DNA of 52,306 bases. Source: Psychrosphaera sp. B3R10. GTDB taxonomy: Bacteria > Pseudomonadota > Gammaproteobacteria > Enterobacterales > Alteromonadaceae. Shown one piece after another: positions 8,293 through 16,722 of the stretch (position 1 is its first letter; every line of letters starts with the position of its first letter). A program made the translations under genes and the position numbers. Under the pieces are notes generated by a model. It did no database searches, was not told where the DNA came from, and worked only from the letters and a program-made list of their open reading frames with translations. Location: NCBI RefSeq assembly GCF_018861025.1, contig NZ_JAHKQH010000024.1, positions 147,009 through 199,314 of the forward strand, written 5' to 3'.

Positions 8293-11164
8293 ACTTACCT
8301 TGAGTAGCGACGATTAGTCGAATTGAATCTAATTGGACACGAGCCGATTCGATTTCTGTTAATGAACTGTCAATTTGCGTTTGCAAAAAACTAATTTCTT
8401 CGTCGCGTATTGCCGGATTTACGGCTTGTAACGCTTCTAATCTTTCAAGTTCAGATTGTCTAGATCCGATTAGCTTCGCTTTAGCATTTTGTTTAATGGC
8501 TACGGCTGAGTTGTTAGCAATAACTTCACCCTGTGTTAGGAGAGAAGATACATCATCTTTTAATGCTTTAACCAGTTGTAAGGCAACTTGTTTTTTTGCA
8601 TTTTTTAAAGTTTGATCAAGTGCTCCTTGTTTAACTTTATCAGCCAAGTCGTTGCCATTTTTATCTAGCAAAACACGGATCAACGTATTTGGTAAATATC
8701 TATGTAATTGCAATTTTTTTGGGGCTGTTGTCGTCAATAAATAGCCAACTTCTAATAAAACCGTACCCGGTGGTAATTGTTTGTGCGGTAAAAGGCAAAT
8801 AGAGACATTACCTAAATCACTGGAGGTGAGCATCTCTAACGCACCAGTAACCATTGGATGTTCCCACGATAAAAAGTGTTGGTCCTCCTTTGATAATGCG
8901 GTATCACGGTCAAAACATACTGTCATACCATCTTCCATTAGTTCCGGGAAGTGGTCATTAAGCATATGCTCGCCAGGAGTCAAAATACTACTAAAAGTAG
9001 ATATCTCTTCTTGTTGAACACCAAACTGATCCCAAACGGTATTCATAAAGTTCATAAGATCCGTCGAATCGTCTGCTTCTTCTAAATTGTCTGATATGTG
9101 CTTGGCAGCATCGCCGCCACCCGAATTGATCTCTAGTAATCTATCGCGACCTTGCTCGATATCTTTACGTAATTCAGAATTGCGTTTCTGACAAGTTGTT
9201 ACCAATTGTTCAAAGTCTTCCGCATTTAATTTTCCGTTGATAAGTTGGTCAATTAGATCTGAGTTTTCTTCAAATACAATTCGAGCCGTTGATGATGTTT
9301 GCTCAAAGGCATTAAATGCATCGTGATAAAAATTGAACAAATTTTGCTGTGCACTATTGATTAAAAACGGTACATGAATTTGAATCGTTTCGGTTTGGCC
9401 TATGCGATCAAGTCGACCAATTCGTTGCTCTAATAAGTCTGGGTTGGCCGGTAAATCAAATAATACTAGCTGGTGAGCGAATTGAAAATTTCTCCCCTCT
9501 GAACCAATCTCTGAACAAACTAACGCTTGAGCGCTGTTTTCTTCATCGGCAAAGTAAGCCGCAGCTTTATCACGTTCGACAATCGTCATACCTTCATGGA
9601 ATACAGTGGTACGTAAGCCTTCTTTTTCAAACATAGCTTCATCTAATGCAAGAGCTGTTTCAGCTCGGGCACAAATTATAAGCACTTTTTTGTCTTTGTT
9701 CTCTTTTAAGAAGTCACACAACCAGTCAACTCTAGCGTCGAGTTCCCACCAACGTTTCTCATGCAATGTTGAGTGGTGACATTCTGGTAATAATCCAATA
9801 AATTCAACGTCGTCTAAATAGCTTTCAGTGCGCTGTAGGCCATAAGAGGTTACTTGTCTTGATGGAAAACCTTTGACACCAACACGAGAGTTCCTAAACA
9901 TGATTCGGCCAGTGCCGTGGCGGTCAAGTAAACTTGAAATAAGTTTTTCAGATGTTTCAACTCGATTTGGATTCGCGCAATACTCTGCAATTAATTCAAT
10001 GCTTAATGGATCGGCAAGTAATTTTGATAGCTCAAGATTTGAAGCTTTGTCTAAATCCGCTTGATTTAGTAGGGTTGTGGCAATTTCTGCAACCTGTTTA
10101 TATTGCTCTTCTTCTTTTAAGAAGGTTTCATAACTATGGAAGCGACTTGGATCTAAAAGTTGCAAACGCAGGAAATGCCCGTAATGACCGAGTTGATCAG
10201 GAGTCGCGGTCAATAAAACGAGCCCCTCAGTATTGCTACCGATATCGGTCACTGCAGCAAATAATTGATCCAAGTCATTATGCGTAGAATCTTCCGCGTG
10301 CGGTGTCACATGGTGAGCTTCGTCGACAACAACTAAATCCCAATTGGCAGCGCGTAAGGACTTTTGCCATTTTTCGTCACGTGCTAACCACTCTTGAGAT
10401 ACTAAAATCTGCTGTTCATTGTCGAACGGGTTAACCCCTTCATTTTGTCCAGATTCAGCTTCACAACGCTCGTCGTCAAAAATCGAAAATTTCAAATTGA
10501 AACGACGTAACATTTCGACCAACCATTGGTGTTGCAAACTTTCAGGTAAAACTAATAATACTCTTTGTGAACGGCCACTGATAAGTTGCTGGTGGATGAT
10601 TAAGCCAGCTTCTATTGTTTTTCCTAAACCGACTTCATCGGCGAGTAAAACTCTAGGAGCGAAACGCTTGCCGACAGTATCAGCAATATATAGCTGATGA
10701 GGGATTAAACTTACTCGTGCGCCTTGTAGGCCTAATAAAGAGGAACGTTCCAAATTTGCTTTGTATTGGTGCGCTTTAAGTCGAAGGTTAAACCAATTTG
10801 GACGGTCAAAATTCGCGGTGAATAGTCGAGCTTCGGGGGTATTTAAACTCACATGGTGGTCAAGCATGATCTCTTTAACCAATACATCTTCATTGTTATC
10901 TGTTCGACTGCCAGCATAGACTAAAGTTTGACCTGTTTGCTGAACTTCGGTCACAACAAACTTAAATTCTTCAAGGCTAGTTAACGTATCGCCAATTGAA
11001 AATTCAACACGCATTAAAGGTGCTTGATCAATTGCGTACTGGCGAGATTCTTCTGCGGCCGGAAACATAACGTGGACAAATCGATTGTCGAGTTGAATGA
11101 TAGTCCCTAGCCCTAATTCGTTTTCGGCTTGGCTAACCCATCGTTGTCCAACAGCAAAATTCAT
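8291..11164 (-). CDS. rapA: RNA polymerase-associated protein RapA
   Basis: RapA is a Swi2/Snf2-type ATPase that binds RNA polymerase and recycles it from post-termination complexes. The 957 residues match the family (968 in E. coli). An N-terminal Tudor-like region (about 1-110) precedes the helicase core with motif I DEVGLGKTIEAG (about 173-184) and motif II DEAHH (about 278). The second RecA lobe contains SEIGSEGRNFQFAH and QRIGRLDRIGQ, diagnostic of the Snf2 family. The ATG is preceded by AGGAG at seven bases. A sigma-70-like promoter lies at 11229-11257. The gene is divergent from the phoH-like gene and appears monocistronic. Confidence 0.96.
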   Translation of the reverse strand: MNFAVGQRWVSQAENELGLGTIIQLDNRFVHVMFPAAEESRQYAIDQAPLMRVEFSIGDTLTSLEEFKFVVTEVQQTGQTLVYAGSRTDNNEDVLVKEIMLDHHVSLNTPEARLFTANFDRPNWFNLRLKAHQYKANLERSSLLGLQGARVSLIPHQLYIADTVGKRFAPRVLLADEVGLGKTIEAGLIIHQQLISGRSQRVLLVLPESLQHQWLVEMLRRFNLKFSIFDDERCEAESGQNEGVNPFDNEQQILVSQEWLARDEKWQKSLRAANWDLVVVDEAHHVTPHAEDSTHNDLDQLFAAVTDIGSNTEGLVLLTATPDQLGHYGHFLRLQLLDPSRFHSYETFLKEEEQYKQVAEIATTLLNQADLDKASNLELSKLLADPLSIELIAEYCANPNRVETSEKLISSLLDRHGTGRIMFRNSRVGVKGFPSRQVTSYGLQRTESYLDDVEFIGLLPECHHSTLHEKRWWELDARVDWLCDFLKENKDKKVLIICARAETALALDEAMFEKEGLRTTVFHEGMTIVERDKAAAYFADEENSAQALVCSEIGSEGRNFQFAHQLVLFDLPANPDLLEQRIGRLDRIGQTETIQIHVPFLINSAQQNLFNFYHDAFNAFEQTSSTARIVFEENSDLIDQLINGKLNAEDFEQLVTTCQKRNSELRKDIEQGRDRLLEINSGGGDAAKHISDNLEEADDSTDLMNFMNTVWDQFGVQQEEISTFSSILTPGEHMLNDHFPELMEDGMTVCFDRDTALSKEDQHFLSWEHPMVTGALEMLTSSDLGNVSICLLPHKQLPPGTVLLEVGYLLTTTAPKKLQLHRYLPNTLIRVLLDKNGNDLADKVKQGALDQTLKNAKKQVALQLVKALKDDVSSLLTQGEVIANNSAVAIKQNAKAKLIGSRQSELERLEALQAVNPAIRDEEISFLQTQIDSSLTEIESARVQLDSIRLIVATQGK

Positions 11165-11228
11165 TCATGTACTCCTAAAAAGTCTGGATAGTAAAAAAGT
11201 CGCGTATTCTACTGGTCTCGGCCTGTTT

Positions 11229-11257
11229 TTCATATCGTTTTACTAAAAATAGGACAA
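11229..11257 (-). promoter_or_regulatory. Probable sigma-70 promoter of rapA
   Basis: Read on the minus strand, TTGTCC (11252-11257) is separated by 17 bases from TATGAA (11229-11234), about 65 bases before the rapA start. The spacing is ideal and both boxes are good matches. No transcript data support it. Confidence 0.5.
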
Positions 11258-11344
11258 TTAATCCGGTTTGGAAATGCGGTGTCATCAATAAGGGTTAATG
11301 TTGGCCCTAAAATATTTTTCATCTATTCATCAAATTTTCATAAA

Positions 11345-11373
11345 TTGTCCGGATTATTGGCTACAGTTATAAT
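11345..11373 (+). promoter_or_regulatory. Probable sigma-70 promoter of the phoH-like gene
   Basis: TTGTCC (11345-11350), a 17-base spacer and a perfect TATAAT (11368-11373) lie 52 bases before the ATG at 11426. This promoter would now drive the truncated phoH and, by read-through, the island-borne paralogue behind it. Confidence 0.65.
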
Positions 11374-11425
11374 AGAACACAAGGGTTCTCATCCCCCTTT
11401 AAAGCAATAATATAAGGAAGTGCCT

Positions 11426-12577
11426 ATGCCCAGAACATTAGAAAGCACACAAAAAAAATTATTTGTATTAGACACCAACATTCTACTCCATGATCCACAC
11501 GCCTTTTTTAATTTTCAAGAACATGATGTTTTAGTGCCCATGACAGTTCTCGAAGAGCTAGACCATATCAAAGACCGAAATAAAGATGTTTCGCGGGATG
11601 CCCGAGTTGCCATTCGGTCGTTAGAAAATATCCTTCAAGATGTTACACCTGAACAGATGATTGAAGGGGTTCCACTAAATCGTAATGAACTCAAAGACAG
11701 TAGTGTCACGGGCCATCTGATTATTTTAAACGATCATGTAATTGCTACGGAGGTTTCGGGCTTACCTGGAGGGGTAAACGATAATAAAATAATTAATGCG
11801 GCGCTTCATCTCCAAAAAGAACGTTCAAATGTAACAGTTGTGCTAGTCACAAAAGACATTAACATGCGACTGAAAGCCAAAGGAGCGGGCTTAAAGTTTG
11901 TTGAAGATTATACAACAGACCAATTAATCGATGATGTAAACCTCTTAACTAAAGGATTTGAAGTTGTTGAAGGGGATTTTTGGCAACAAGTTGAAAATGT
12001 AGAAAGTGAAAAAGACGGTAGAGAAACGACTCATAAAGTAACGTTTAAAAAAACAATACCAACATTTATTAACGAATATATATTAGATGAAGGTGAAGAG
12101 TTTGCTGCGCGTGTAACAGGTCATTATGAAGATAAAGTGGAGTTGCTTGACTTAGGAAGGCAACGCTTATTATCTAGAAAAGCTTGGGGGATTACTCCGA
12201 AGAATATTTATCAGGGCATGGCGTTAAACGCATTAATGGACCCTAACATCGAATTGGTCATTTTAACTGGCCCAGCTGGGTGCGGGAAAACACTTTTAGC
12301 ATTAGCATCAGCATTGGAAATGGTTATTGAACTTGGCATTTATGACAAAGTATTGGTTACCAGAAATACGCCTGAAATAGCAGAGTCAATCGGTTTCCTA
12401 CCAGGTACAGAAGAGGAAAAAATGGCGCCATGGCTAGCCGCAATTACAGACTCCCTGGAAGTTCTCCACAAGAATGATGAAAACCCAAGCTCAAGTTTGA
12501 GTTACATAATGGAGAAAGCGAATGTGCAATTTAAATCTGTTAACTTTATGCGAGGGCGGAGCATTCAGAATGCAGTT
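11426..12577 (+). pseudogene. PIN-PhoH family ATPase, 5' part of a gene split by an island
   Basis: These 384 codons encode the N-terminal PIN-type nuclease domain (VLDTNILLHDP, then VLEELDHIKDR) and most of the PhoH ATPase domain with Walker A GPAGCGKT near residue 281. Similarity to PhoH proteins stops at RGRSIQNAVV, just where Walker B should follow. The missing continuation (VLLDECQN to the C-terminus) is at 22992-23240. The remaining open frame to 12793 adds about 72 unrelated residues from the island, so any product lacks Walker B and is probably inactive. ATG 11426 is preferred to an upstream GTG at 11420 because AAGGAAG is correctly spaced only for the ATG. Joined to the 3' part, the ancestral protein would be about 466 residues, the normal family length. 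PIN-PhoH proteins are thought to act in RNA metabolism; the substrate is unknown here. Confidence 0.9.
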
Positions 12578-12590
12578 GTAATATTACAAC
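12575..12590. repeat. 16-bp palindrome at the left island junction
   Basis: GTTGTAATATTACAAC is a perfect palindrome. Its first five bases are still host phoH sequence (codons for Val-Val) and the rest is foreign, so it spans the left breakpoint. It may be an attachment or resolution remnant, or chance. Confidence 0.55.
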
Positions 12591-12792
12591 CCCGAATTGA
12601 AAATAATTTAAAATTTTTACTCCTTTATTTTTACTGGCCTGTAGCAAAAGTAAAAAGAATTTCCCAAAATATGGATTCTAGTAACGACTTTAAGCATTTC
12701 CACAACAGCCAACCTTTACAGAGTAGTTGTTATTTGAGAGGTGAGTACAACACAAAGCCTAGCAACGATTCAATCTTATGGGAGGCTGCGTA

Positions 12793-14175
12793 ATGAAAAG
12801 CTCTATTGATAATCGAAATCCTCGTGTACTTGATACATCTGCATTGGTCCATGATCCTAAATCGCTTCTTTCCTATCGTGATGATGTATATATTTGTTTA
12901 ACCGTGTTGGAAGAATTGGACAATCTTAAAGAGAGAACTAATAAATCTGTAAGTGCAGATGCACGGATGTGTATAAGAATGTTGGAAGACATCATAAATG
13001 GACATACAGCCGAGGAAATGGAAATAGGTATTCCTTTACCATCTACCGAAACAGCCCAGAGAGGAAAGCTTTTCATTGGAATTGACACTCAATTGGATAT
13101 AACTAAGGAGTTAAAGCACGGGATAGGAAGTGATGCTGATAACAGAATAATTAATTATGCTTTATATCTTCAAAAAGAACTCAATAAAGACGTAACAATT
13201 GTTAGCCGTGATATTAATATGCGATTGAAAGCTCGAACAGTTGGGGTTAGGGCTGAGGACGTTGCCGAAGATAATCAAATATCAGATATTGATCTTTTAT
13301 ACACAGGGGTACAAGCCTTTAAAGGAGATCTTTTTGATCGAATTAAATCAGACAAAGACTTCAAGGTTTCAGGAGAAGTTTATACATTCCCAGTAAGTCT
13401 CTTTAATGATGAAGTTCAGCCCAACATGTATTGGTATGATGAGGCTGGACATATCGGGCGGATTTCAGAAGTAACTGATACTGAAGTTTACACAAAGTTA
13501 TTGCCGCGTAAGCATGAAAAAGTATGGGGCATTTTGCCTAAAAACCAGCGTCAAGCAATAGCGTTAAATCAACTAACAGACCCTTACAATGATTTAAATA
13601 TTATACTTGGCCCAGCAGGTTCTGGGAAAACTTTTTTAGCCGTTGCGGCAGCTTTACATCAAGTATTAGAGTTGAAAAAATATAAGAAAATAGTAGTTGT
13701 TAGGTCTCGGGACTTCATGGACGATGATCCCGGATTCCTTCCGGGTGATTTAACTGAGAAATCTATGCCTTTGCTTGCAGGTATTACGGATGCACTTATT
13801 TCGATGCACTCCAGTGATAATCATGAAGGAAATATTCACGCTACAGTTGAACATGTGATCGAAAGAGCTAATATAGAATTTACCAGTATGGCTTATTTTC
13901 GTGGCCGTTCAATAGACGATGCTGTTTTAATAATTGATGAAGCACAAAATATGACCCGTGCTCAAATTAAAGGAATGCTTAGTCGCGGTGGGAAAAATTG
14001 TCGGACAATCGTATTGGGCAACCTAGCCCAGATTGACGATAAGTTTGTAACACCGGCTTCTTCTGGTGCAAGTGCGGCTGTTAATGTGTATCGTCATTAT
14101 GAAAAAGGATCAGTGCTGATTTTTGATGAAGTAGAGCGTAGTAGCTTGGCTGAATTCACTGAAAAGAATATGTAG
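12793..14175 (+). CDS. PIN-PhoH family ATPase, island-borne paralogue
   Basis: A complete 460-residue protein of the same PIN plus PhoH architecture as the split host gene, but clearly diverged. It has VLDTSALVHDP and VLEELDNLKER in the PIN domain, Walker A GPAGSGKT in ILGPAGSGKTFLA, and Walker B IIDEAQNMT followed by VLGNLAQID. ATG 12793 has GGAGG seven bases upstream and overlaps the stop of the truncated host phoH frame (TAATG), which implies translational coupling and use of the host phoH promoter. It could replace the function of the disrupted gene. Related PIN-PhoH proteins act on RNA; no substrate can be named from sequence. A terminator follows at 14219-14244. Confidence 0.9.
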   Translation: MKSSIDNRNPRVLDTSALVHDPKSLLSYRDDVYICLTVLEELDNLKERTNKSVSADARMCIRMLEDIINGHTAEEMEIGIPLPSTETAQRGKLFIGIDTQLDITKELKHGIGSDADNRIINYALYLQKELNKDVTIVSRDINMRLKARTVGVRAEDVAEDNQISDIDLLYTGVQAFKGDLFDRIKSDKDFKVSGEVYTFPVSLFNDEVQPNMYWYDEAGHIGRISEVTDTEVYTKLLPRKHEKVWGILPKNQRQAIALNQLTDPYNDLNIILGPAGSGKTFLAVAAALHQVLELKKYKKIVVVRSRDFMDDDPGFLPGDLTEKSMPLLAGITDALISMHSSDNHEGNIHATVEHVIERANIEFTSMAYFRGRSIDDAVLIIDEAQNMTRAQIKGMLSRGGKNCRTIVLGNLAQIDDKFVTPASSGASAAVNVYRHYEKGSVLIFDEVERSSLAEFTEKNM

Positions 14176-14218
14176 GCATCAAACTACCATTCACATTTCC
14201 TTATAATATTGCAACAAT

Positions 14219-14244
14219 AGCCACTGCTTTTTGCAGTGGCTTTT
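14219..14244 (+). terminator. Rho-independent terminator after the island phoH paralogue
   Basis: AGCCACTGC and GCAGTGGCT form a 9-bp perfect stem around a five-T loop, followed by TTTC. It closes the phoH transcription unit 44 bases after the stop codon. Confidence 0.85.
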
Positions 14245-14369
14245 CAGAGAAGCCCGTTCCCACGAAAACAGGACGAAATGGATTTACTCTGAACTAAAAG
14301 ATTAAATATTCACATAAAAACTGAGTGACATAGGTGCGTGGCCTAGCGTTGCCGTTTTTTGGTGTATTG

Positions 14370-14732
14370 ATGTCTTTTAATAAAGAAGACCTGCTAGTAA
14401 ATATAAAAAGGCAGGCAAAACGATTATCTAAATTATTAACTATTCCCCTTGGACAGGCCCAAGAAGGGGTATCTATTTGTCTTTACGGCTGTGACAGTTA
14501 CAGCGATTTACTAGTAAAAATAAAAGCTGAATCCTTTGACAACCCATTGATAGCACTGTCTGCACTCTCACCAAACTCGGAAATATTTTTAGTAAAAATA
14601 TTAGCTAGCCACCTAGATAGCATTATTGGAAATTTTGAAAAAAAATTTCCCGGCTCCAATATAAATGAAGAGATGGTCGTATCCTTGTTTGGGCTTAGCT
14701 TTTCAGAGTTCAAACTCAAAATATCTACCTAA
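14370..14732 (+). CDS. Protein of unknown function with an internal repeat
   Basis: I do not recognise this 120-residue protein. An in-frame GTG at 14334 would add 12 residues, but the hydrophobic extension looks unlike the rest, so ATG 14370 is preferred with moderate certainty; no strong ribosome-binding site is visible. It is hydrophilic and helical, without a signal peptide or membrane segment. The motif SICLYGCDSYSDLLVKI near residues 37-53 is echoed at the C-terminus by VVSLFGLSFSEFKLKI, suggesting two copies of a short helical module. The preceding helix (KRQAKRLSKLLTIPLGQAQE) resembles the N-terminus of the next gene. Short modules of this sort occur as N-terminal add-ons in other bacterial proteins, but no function follows. 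Confidence 0.6.
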   Translation: MSFNKEDLLVNIKRQAKRLSKLLTIPLGQAQEGVSICLYGCDSYSDLLVKIKAESFDNPLIALSALSPNSEIFLVKILASHLDSIIGNFEKKFPGSNINEEMVVSLFGLSFSEFKLKIST

Positions 14733-14940
14733 AGTTGTACAAATACGTAAGTTGTCATTTTGTTTTTTGGCGATATTATAATAAGAAGGCTGAACGGACA
14801 GCCTACGCCTACACATGTTTTTCGCCTTGAAAAACGTGAACAGTGAAGCGGAGCATCCGTAAAAATTTGGTTATTTGAACAATAAATAAAGCAATGTGTT
14901 GGTAGGCCATTGTTTATTAGAAAGTTGTTTGGAGAACTAA

Positions 14941-15978
14941 ATGATCTCACTTTATCAATTAAAGAATAAACTCAATAAACAAGCAAAAGAGTTTGCTGAG
15001 TTATTAGAGTTTCCTGATCTTTACGCCCAAGGCCTGTGGGCTAGAGGTGTTTATAACTGCCCTCATTTTTCTGATACCCATAATAGCCTCACTGAAGCAT
15101 TTGAACAGAAAAAACTGGATTCAATTCTAAAGCACGATTCCCTGAAATACTTAATGATCAATGAATACGATGATCAAGAAATTATTGAATCGCTTCATAA
15201 AGAAATTGAGTCAATGGCAAACCGTATCGAAAGCCTAATGCTGGTAGACATCGAAACATTAGAGTTAGTTTCAGTGATATACCAAGTATTAGGGTTGCCA
15301 GAAGATGCCAAGTTTATTGTAAACACTGGTGCTGACTTTAGGCTGGACTGGCGACCATATTTCGATGCTTTTGATGATCCGTTGATAGTTCAATATGCAG
15401 ATTTAAATGTTCATGGTTGTTATTTTAGGCTCATCGCTTCAAAGTTTCCGTTTGAAAAACTTTCCTTAGATAACATTAAAAAATACATGTACATCAATCA
15501 TGTAAACCATAATGGTGAGTTCGAAGGCTGTATTTCTGAAGGAAATACATTTTCTAAGCATGTGCACTGGCTGGTGTTGACACTTGAATTATTCAGTAGG
15601 AGCAAAGTAAATAAGGCTCAGTTCAATCCAACAACCTTCAAAATCGAAGGTGTGCGCTATTTGGTATACGGCTTCCCTCTGATTCCATCCTTAGCATCTG
15701 ATTGGCACAAACCTAATTTGTGTTTACATGTTAAAAATCTAGATGGTGATCAGAAGTTCATTGTTCGTATCGATCAGCAAGATCTTGTTTTTTATGCGAG
15801 GCGCGTTGATACCAATTTTTTTAACACCATCGATTATGAAAAATACATTTCGTTGTATCAATCTAGTGTTCTGTCACATTTTGATGCTGACAACAATTTA
15901 CTTAAAGTTGATGGGGTTAAATATCTAAGTTTCTTTCGTCCTTTTTCTGTAGAAGATATGAAAGGAGTTCAAGAATGA
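14941..15978 (+). CDS. Protein of unknown function, first gene of a small operon
   Basis: A 345-residue soluble protein I cannot assign. The ATG has a clear GGAG ribosome-binding site. The N-terminus (LNKQAKEFAELLEFPDLYAQ) resembles the helix of the protein encoded at 14370-14732. The middle is acidic and helical; the C-terminal part is rich in aromatic residues and probably beta-structured. Its C-terminal repeats of the form FKIEGVRYLVYGFPL and LKVDGVKYLSFFRPF look like two copies of one strand-turn motif about 95 residues apart. There is no signal peptide. The next gene starts inside its stop codon (ATGA), so they are translationally coupled. The 208-base gap before it (14733-14940) shows no gene. 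Confidence 0.75.
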   Translation: MISLYQLKNKLNKQAKEFAELLEFPDLYAQGLWARGVYNCPHFSDTHNSLTEAFEQKKLDSILKHDSLKYLMINEYDDQEIIESLHKEIESMANRIESLMLVDIETLELVSVIYQVLGLPEDAKFIVNTGADFRLDWRPYFDAFDDPLIVQYADLNVHGCYFRLIASKFPFEKLSLDNIKKYMYINHVNHNGEFEGCISEGNTFSKHVHWLVLTLELFSRSKVNKAQFNPTTFKIEGVRYLVYGFPLIPSLASDWHKPNLCLHVKNLDGDQKFIVRIDQQDLVFYARRVDTNFFNTIDYEKYISLYQSSVLSHFDADNNLLKVDGVKYLSFFRPFSVEDMKGVQE

Positions 15979-16205
15979 GACCTAGAGTAAAACTAACTAA
16001 CGCAACAGTTACCTCAATTAAATCTGACTTAGAAGACAAGGTTGAAAAGGTGCTTTACACCATATTTGCTGCTGACTTTTATATCTTAAATGCTGAACCT
16101 AAAGAGTTTGATGTAAATGCATTTGAGTTTAATTTAATGCATGAGTGTATGTATTCTCCTAATGAGTTATTAGAGCTGCGAGATATGCTCCCAGCTAGTT
16201 ATTAG
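15975..16205 (+). CDS. Small protein of unknown function
   Basis: A 76-residue protein whose ATG overlaps the stop of the preceding gene by four bases, with AAGGAG upstream, so translation is well supported. It is soluble, without a signal peptide. Its C-terminal segment MHECMYSPNELLELRDML is matched by MRAGAYSVDRVLEMREQL in the next protein, so the two appear to share a domain end. Function unknown. Confidence 0.75.
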   Translation: MRPRVKLTNATVTSIKSDLEDKVEKVLYTIFAADFYILNAEPKEFDVNAFEFNLMHECMYSPNELLELRDMLPASY

Positions 16206-16217
16206 TAAGGGAATACG

Positions 16218-16565
16218 TTGAATAGAATATATTTAAAGGATGCCTACATAGTATCTGTTTACGACTATAAAGAATTTGAAAAAATATTTCTTGGCGAGTT
16301 TTTATCAGGGGTGGTTATTGAAGATGAAACATTCAGGTTTCGGCCATTTCAGCAAATCGTGACTTCAAAGGTTGTTAGCAAATCTGCTGATGAGGATAAG
16401 TTAGAAATATACACACATAGTGGGAGTTGTTATGTGATTGATGCTGACCATAAGTTAATTGATATTTCGTTTGTTGAACTGGTTGTTATGAGGGCAGGAG
16501 CTTATTCGGTAGATCGAGTTTTAGAAATGAGAGAGCAACTTAAGTCGCAACATAAAAGTCATTAA
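16218..16565 (+). CDS. Small protein of unknown function, TTG start
   Basis: A 115-residue soluble protein beginning at TTG with AAGGGA six bases upstream; it follows the previous gene by 12 bases and completes the operon. The C-terminal motif AYSVDRVLEMREQL mirrors that of the preceding protein. The central part is predicted mostly beta. No known family was recognised. Confidence 0.7.
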   Translation: MNRIYLKDAYIVSVYDYKEFEKIFLGEFLSGVVIEDETFRFRPFQQIVTSKVVSKSADEDKLEIYTHSGSCYVIDADHKLIDISFVELVVMRAGAYSVDRVLEMREQLKSQHKSH

Positions 16566-16588
16566 ATAACGAAAATAAGGAGTCTAGA

Positions 16589-16639
16589 ATGACTTCAACA
16601 AATTCAATATTCGATCAGATTAGTAATTTTACGAAATAG
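16589..16639 (+). other. Possible 16-codon mini-gene or truncated gene start
   Basis: AAGGAG lies eight bases before an ATG that opens a 16-codon frame ending in TAG. The ribosome-binding site is strong for a frame this short. It could be the remnant of a fifth operon gene cut by a deletion, or a small peptide. It ends shortly before the hairpin at 16667. Confidence 0.35.
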
Positions 16640-16666
16640 CTAGCTTTTTAGTGATAGCAATAAAGC

Positions 16667-16703
16667 GAAGCTTCCAATTCATATACCTTGACTTGGAAGC
16701 TTC
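16667..16703. terminator. Hairpin between the small-gene operon and czcA
   Basis: GAAGCTTCCAA pairs with TTGGAAGCTTC: an 11-bp perfect stem with a 15-base loop, placed between two convergent operons. T-runs on either side are weak, so it is a probable bidirectional terminator rather than a classic one. Confidence 0.6.
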
Positions 16704-16722
16704 ACAATTGATGAAAATTGAA

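Noticed and set aside
12578-12793. The 72-residue tail on the truncated phoH as a real domain
   Set aside because: It has no PhoH similarity, low complexity and lies beyond the breakpoint; it is read-through into island DNA.
14733-14940. Integron attC site, considered because the small genes look like cassettes
   Set aside because: No paired core sites or suitable long imperfect palindrome was found, and the genes are operon-coupled rather than single cassettes.
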